64,000 nucleotides of DNA from Halictus rubicundus (lineage: Eukaryota; Arthropoda; Insecta; Hymenoptera; Halictidae), in the NCBI RefSeq assembly GCF_050948215.1, contig NC_135152.1:9024310-9088309 (forward strand), written 5' to 3'. Under the pieces are notes generated by a model, which made no database searches, was not told the origin of the DNA, and saw only the letters and a list, made by a program, of their open reading frames with translations. Positions 59,566 to 64,000 of the stretch are shown here, in pieces (the first letter of the stretch is position 1; each line of letters starts with the position of its first letter). A program made the translations under genes and the position numbers.

Positions 59566-59768
59566 CAGTAGAGCCTCGCTCGTTGCACAAAACGGGACCC
59601 GAAAATGCGTGGAAAAATCCAAATTGTACAACAAATGAGGTAGCCAATCCCGCAATCTATTCCACCACTTTCTCGCACCGTATTTCCCCCTACCATAATC
59701 CCCAAGTTCCAGAATTTCTAGCAACCGGTGGTGGGAGTCGTCAGTATGCAACTAGCGAGGTTCTACTG
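59566..59768. mobile_element. pogo/Tigger-like MITE, CAGTAGA type
   Basis: The left end CAGTAGAGCCTCGCTCGTTG and right end, reverse-complemented, CAGTAGAACCTCGCTAGTTG match at 18 of 20 bases. TA flanks both ends (59564-59565, 59769-59770). Length 203 bp, with no complete coding frame. The ends match the fragments at 22335 and 47553. Only 18 bp separates it from the TTAA element to its left. Confidence 0.85.
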
Positions 59769-59770
59769 TA

Positions 59771-62700
59771 TCCACCTTATGTTGCACTAGAGTTTACATC
59801 ACCGAAGTCACCAGTATCGAACATTATAAAATTAGGGAGATCCAATTGACAGACAATGAGTCTGCATAATTGAGGCATTAAATCAAGGTTTCACTCTGTC
59901 ACCGATTTTTATCATCGTATATTGGAACACCGCCCGTAATGAATGCAAAAATATTCACAGTCCAGTGATCGCTAATAAGAAACTTATATGAATTTCATAA
60001 CGTCAGCGACTGTGAAAGATTAATGTCGGTCGTTAAGCGTTCGAAACCGAAATGATTCAATTAGAAGGTGACATGGTTTCCTTTACGCGAGTGACGAGTT
60101 CCTCTCCGACCGGATGAATCGCATTCAAATAAAAATCCAATGAGTAACGCCGCCGACCGGGAATTCTAACCGCAGAGAAAGTTACATTTGCTTATTAAAT
60201 ATTTCATACGCGTTGTAATTATTGGCTCGCTTACGAGTCGTTCGCTTACGTAAAAGATCCTGGCCGGCGTTTTCCGCGCGAGACCGCGAGAGGATTCAGG
60301 CCTGAATATGTATCTCTGTAGATCGATCGTGGAGATACCGGGACTCGAGGATGTTAAATTTCATGCGTAATAAACGTAACCACACGGCAGGAATAACGCT
60401 CGTTCGTCGAGCACATAACGGAGATTTAAAATTAAGCCGGAGTGTTGCGGAAGGTCAACGAAACGCGCTGGGAAAATCGCCGGGCTTATCTGCCTAACAA
60501 AATTATATTCGTCGCGGCTGGAGAACGTTCCTCGAACAGAAAATCGAAAATTGTGTTCGATCGAAAACTGTAACAATTCGACTGTGGAAAAAGCATTCAG
60601 CTGCTGATAAAATTTAACGGAGAAGGATGTAATACCTCATCCGATTTCAATCTCTTACTATTTAAGATATATATTATTCTCTTATTATTTTATGTAACGC
60701 CGGAATTAAGATTTCACAAATTTGCATGCAGATCGAATATACAGTAACGTTGCGAGATTGATTTACGGCTTCCTATTTTAATTAGGACTTTTGTCAGAGT
60801 TAAGAGAGAGTTCAGATTGCAATTTGAACGTCGATGGACGTCAACTTCCTGCTGATTTTATCCTCTAACTCGCGGTATCGTGACGCGATACGTGATTCGA
60901 TTATTTCCCTCCGCGGAATCCTCCGCCGTTTATGGGCTCGCTAAAGTTTATTATCGTGCGTGTCCGCGCATCGACGACAGCGCGGTTTGCGAGACTCGAC
61001 TCGACCGAGAGCTTATGCCGCGTTTAATAGGCATGAGGTGGGGCTCCGAAAGAAGAATAAAAATTCGCGGCGAGCGAAACTGATGAAGACATGCCGCGGC
61101 GAGCAGCTTAGAGAAACACCCTCCCGCGCGCATTTCTCGCCACCATTTATTTTATTTAGATTAGTTCGCGGGGGAACCCTCCTGTCAAATAATTTCTGCT
61201 TCCAGTCCTTCTCCGCGCTCCTCTTTCCGCTGCGCGCCGTCCTCCTCGCGCTGCTAATAATTCGTTTTACGACTGCTCCTCTCAACCCTCGTCGGCCAGG
61301 ACTTTCTTTTTTCACTCCCGGCGAAATCTTGATGACGGCATTACGATATTGAAATCCGGATCGTAAATCGTGATCGCCGACGATTGCGCTCGAAATTGAA
61401 GTCTCCTTTCAAATTCAAAATACTCGCGGCCGGCTTGAATTAGAAAACTCCAATTATGGACAACGATATTTTTGAAAGATAATCCTTTTTTTCGAATGCA
61501 ATTTAGGCGCCAAACGTGTTCGTCGTTATCTCCGTTCATGAAAAAGTCTTGGTTCTAGACAGTTTCAAAAAATCGAGTTGGCAGTTTCGAACGATGTTCT
61601 ATTTTGAAAACATAACTTCAAAGTGTTGTAGCATTATTAATTTTCCTATTTCCGACAACTTTAACGACTTGTTTCAGAGCAAGCACGGTACATGCTTTTT
61701 GTAAATTGTTTTTCGAACGATCCATACGCATACAACAATTTTTTTTACATTCCCACATGATTCATAAATGTATCCACAAATTTCCACAGTGGATTTCTAT
61801 GCTTTGCAGCGTTTGCAAATTTTTGAAATGCAAGGAAACGTTTGCAACTTTACGTATCAAAGTGTATAAATTAGTGTCACCAGGTTTGAGTAAATTAACA
61901 GAATGACTGTATTCGAAGGGACTCGAGTTACTTTAATTTGTTCTAAACGGAGATAGCTTAATCAATTCTTAATGAATGCAGAAGCAGTGGGAAGTAGAGT
62001 GCGAGAGATCGATGAGAACTCGAATCGAAGAAGATATTCGGGGCGCGGAGTTGCGGCAACCAATTTTCGAGCATGATTCTAATTCGGCCGGGGGCGAGAA
62101 GATGACTCGAGGCCTATTAGCCGAATTTATCGAGGGGTTCGTGGAATCGAGATGCAATTTCGAGGCTTCTCCCGCGGCGCGGAACGCAGCCACGGCGTAT
62201 CGTGGAGAAAGCACGATACCGGGAGCGCAGGAACGTTGGGGAACGAACGAAGAGAGAAAGCCAAGGAGGAGACGGTAAAGGGAGAAAAGGAAGGGCGTAG
62301 GTTCTAGGAACCGTCGTGCTCGCGCATCTTCATTATCCACGTTCAGGGCCTAAGGGCATCCGTGTATACAACAGTGGAACCGTGCTTGGACTCGATCAAT
62401 TAGCGTACAGACTTCGTGATCCGAAAGCGCAAAAAGGACCAATAGGAGATCCACGTACCGATGCACTTTCCGTTTATGAAAGCAGCCGTGGTCGTTACCC
62501 CCGGCATCAGCGACGAAGCTTTCGACGGAATGCACCGAGACGCAACTTTTCTGATGCGTTCTTGTTCACAATGTCCGATCGACGATCGTTACTGCTTCGT
62601 TAAATTGTTAACGTCCCTGGTGAACGACGCTCGTTTTCCTAGCGGACTCGTTTGTAGTCACTGACGAATGCATCGTTATGCATTTATGACAAAAATTGAG

Positions 62701-64000
62701 CAAATGAAATTTAAAGCAATAAACAGGCCATAGGAATTGAATTCTGGTCGTTGCAATTTCACGTCTGATCAACGGATATTTAAGAAAGGAAAATTACCCA
62801 GAGTGATTCCAACAAAATGAATATCAACGATAGAAATGCTTTTTGAACAACCTAAGGAATTCGGCAATAATTACGGATGACCAGAAGAAAATTAAGCAAT
62901 TAATTTTAATTAAGCGGTTCACTTGGTTAGATCGAATTTTAAATTGTTTTTACCTGCAATTGAACGTAGCACCATGCGACAGAACAGACTTATAAATGAA
63001 AACTATTTTAAGCGTGTACGACAGACTAATCAATACAATGGATCGTAAATTTTCTTGTTAAGGAATTCCAACAAGAAGGATAGAAATTAATTAAAACACG
63101 GTCGAATAGTAATTGCACGGCAGCGCATTGTGCATGAGAATGTCTAAAACAGATATTCTCAAGACGCCATACCAATATAGAGAATTCTGCTTTGTTCGAG
63201 AAGCTATTCTATTAGCGATTGTATTAATAATAATTAGCTCTGTAATGAAGCCATTATTGCGATTGTTGCAATCTTCAGCGAATGCTTCCTGGTCGTACAA
63301 GCATTAAACCTTTCGTAAAAGAATGATTAAGAAGGTGGCAATTTTATGCGTCGAATGTCATCAAAATTAATCAGCAGACTACTGATGTAATATCGATGGA
63401 TGTAGATAAATGTTTTTAATCTTTTCACTGTTTTAAATGTCACCCACTCGAGTTAATTTGAAGACTGAATTGGAGTTCGCCATCATGTTTTCCATAATTC
63501 AACCAATAATTTTTTCTCTTACTCGTGTCATACAATTTTTATTACCTCAATTGTACATGTCTGCGCCTCCTCGCCCATAATTGCAAAGTCGCACAGTGAA
63601 AATGTCAATCGATAGTCGGACAGAGTCGAATCCGAGAAACCGAATATCTCCACTTCCTCGTTGCGCGCTTCTTACGGAAGTCGGCTTCGTTGCAAATTCC
63701 CTGCAGCCGCGACTTGCGTCAGCGCATAATTATCCCGATGAAAAAATCCACGGACGAGAGTTTATTTTTACACCGAGTCCATAAAAAGCCTTCGCAATCG
63801 CGTGGAAGCGACGTCCGAGAGGGAAAATTGCATGCGAAACCGAGAGGATCTTTTGACGGACTGCAGTCTCGGTGAAATGTGTCATGCGAATTCGCGTGTT
63901 TCGCGGAACACACGCTTAGTATACTTAGCAGTTTACACGGCACTGACCGTAATGCGAATCGCTCGCGCGCGCGCACCTCGGTGACAACGGACTGTCACAA
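59771..64000. other. Non-genic stretch
   Basis: Overlapping frames at 60960-61352, 61976-62340 and 62316-62664 are in CG-rich DNA. The plus frame 61976-62278 and the frames at 62316-62664 look somewhat protein-like but lack domains and convincing splice sites. Weak relics of the hAT-like MITE may lie near 59942-59974 (ATTCACAGTCCA), 62672-62700 (TTATGCATTTATGACAAAAA) and 63366-63450. The window ends in CG-rich DNA with a short GCGCGCGCGC tract. Confidence 0.45.

Noticed and set aside
61976..62664. Protein-like plus frames at the right end
   Set aside because: Frames at 61976-62278, 62316-62603 and 62461-62664 have plausible composition, but no acceptor/donor pair joins them in phase and no family is recognised.
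1..64000. tRNA, rRNA, known conserved microRNAs, CRISPR arrays, LTR or LINE elements, telomeric TTAGG arrays
   Set aside because: Looked for characteristic sequences by eye (T-arm GTTCGAATC contexts, several widely conserved miRNA seeds, direct repeat-spacer arrays, reverse transcriptase or gag motifs, TTAGG arrays) and found none that hold up. Divergent small RNA genes could be missed without a covariance-model search.

Overview
The window looks like a piece of an insect nuclear chromosome, probably hymenopteran (bee, wasp or ant). That assignment is inference. It rests on abundant, undepleted CpG in an otherwise AT-leaning sequence, long AT-rich stretches alternating with CG-rich islands, a mariner transposon with TA target sites, many short TIR elements, and CT/GA microsatellites. 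No operons, rRNA, tRNA, CRISPR arrays or bacterial-type genes were seen.

No complete host gene can be supported anywhere in the 64 kb. The DNA reads as a large intron or an intergenic interval. Three weak host-exon candidates are recorded: a possible exon behind a strong polypyrimidine/AG acceptor at 125-220 (+), a phase-compatible two-exon pair at 9188-9451 and 9773-9811 (+), and an open frame ending in a good splice donor at 56002-56297 (-). None was matched to a known protein.

What can be supported well is mobile DNA. Two mariner copies of about 1.28 kb lie in opposite orientation at 32681-33953 (+) and 45833-47119 (-). Each has matching TIRs, flanking TA and a D,D34D transposase broken by its own frameshifts; copy 2 has also lost the second catalytic Asp. 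Around them sit several non-autonomous families. One has TIR TAGACTGCGGAT and 8-bp target duplications (hAT-like; best copies 29211-29407, 30041-30253, 54504-54689, plus several remnants). Six are TTAA-bounded (piggyBac-like; 12108-12337, 15460-15695, 20033-20257, 31097-31343, 43762-44003, 59337-59547). Two are pogo/Tigger-like with TA target sites (35422-35604, 59566-59768), with related fragments at 22335 and 47553. Two are ACAGGGTG-type inverted-repeat elements (6896-7246, 8855-9045). A further unclassified dispersed repeat, called R1 here, is present three times (4250-4799, 11601-12107, 12351-12571).

Layout: 1-8 kb has a microsatellite, R1 copy 1 and a fold-back element; 8.8-12.6 kb has a MITE, the exon pair and R1 copies 2 and 3 with a nested TTAA element; 15-32 kb is mostly unassigned DNA with scattered MITEs and a diverged tandem repeat; 32-36 kb has mariner copy 1 and a pogo-like MITE; 36-45 kb is CG-rich unassigned DNA, a 3.3-unit minisatellite and a TTAA element; 45-50 kb has mariner copy 2 and remnants; 50-64 kb has the best hAT-like MITE, short tandem repeats and a striking head-to-head hairpin at 59283-59394. 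The parts do not form a pathway; the common theme is repeated colonisation by cut-and-paste transposons and their deletion derivatives.
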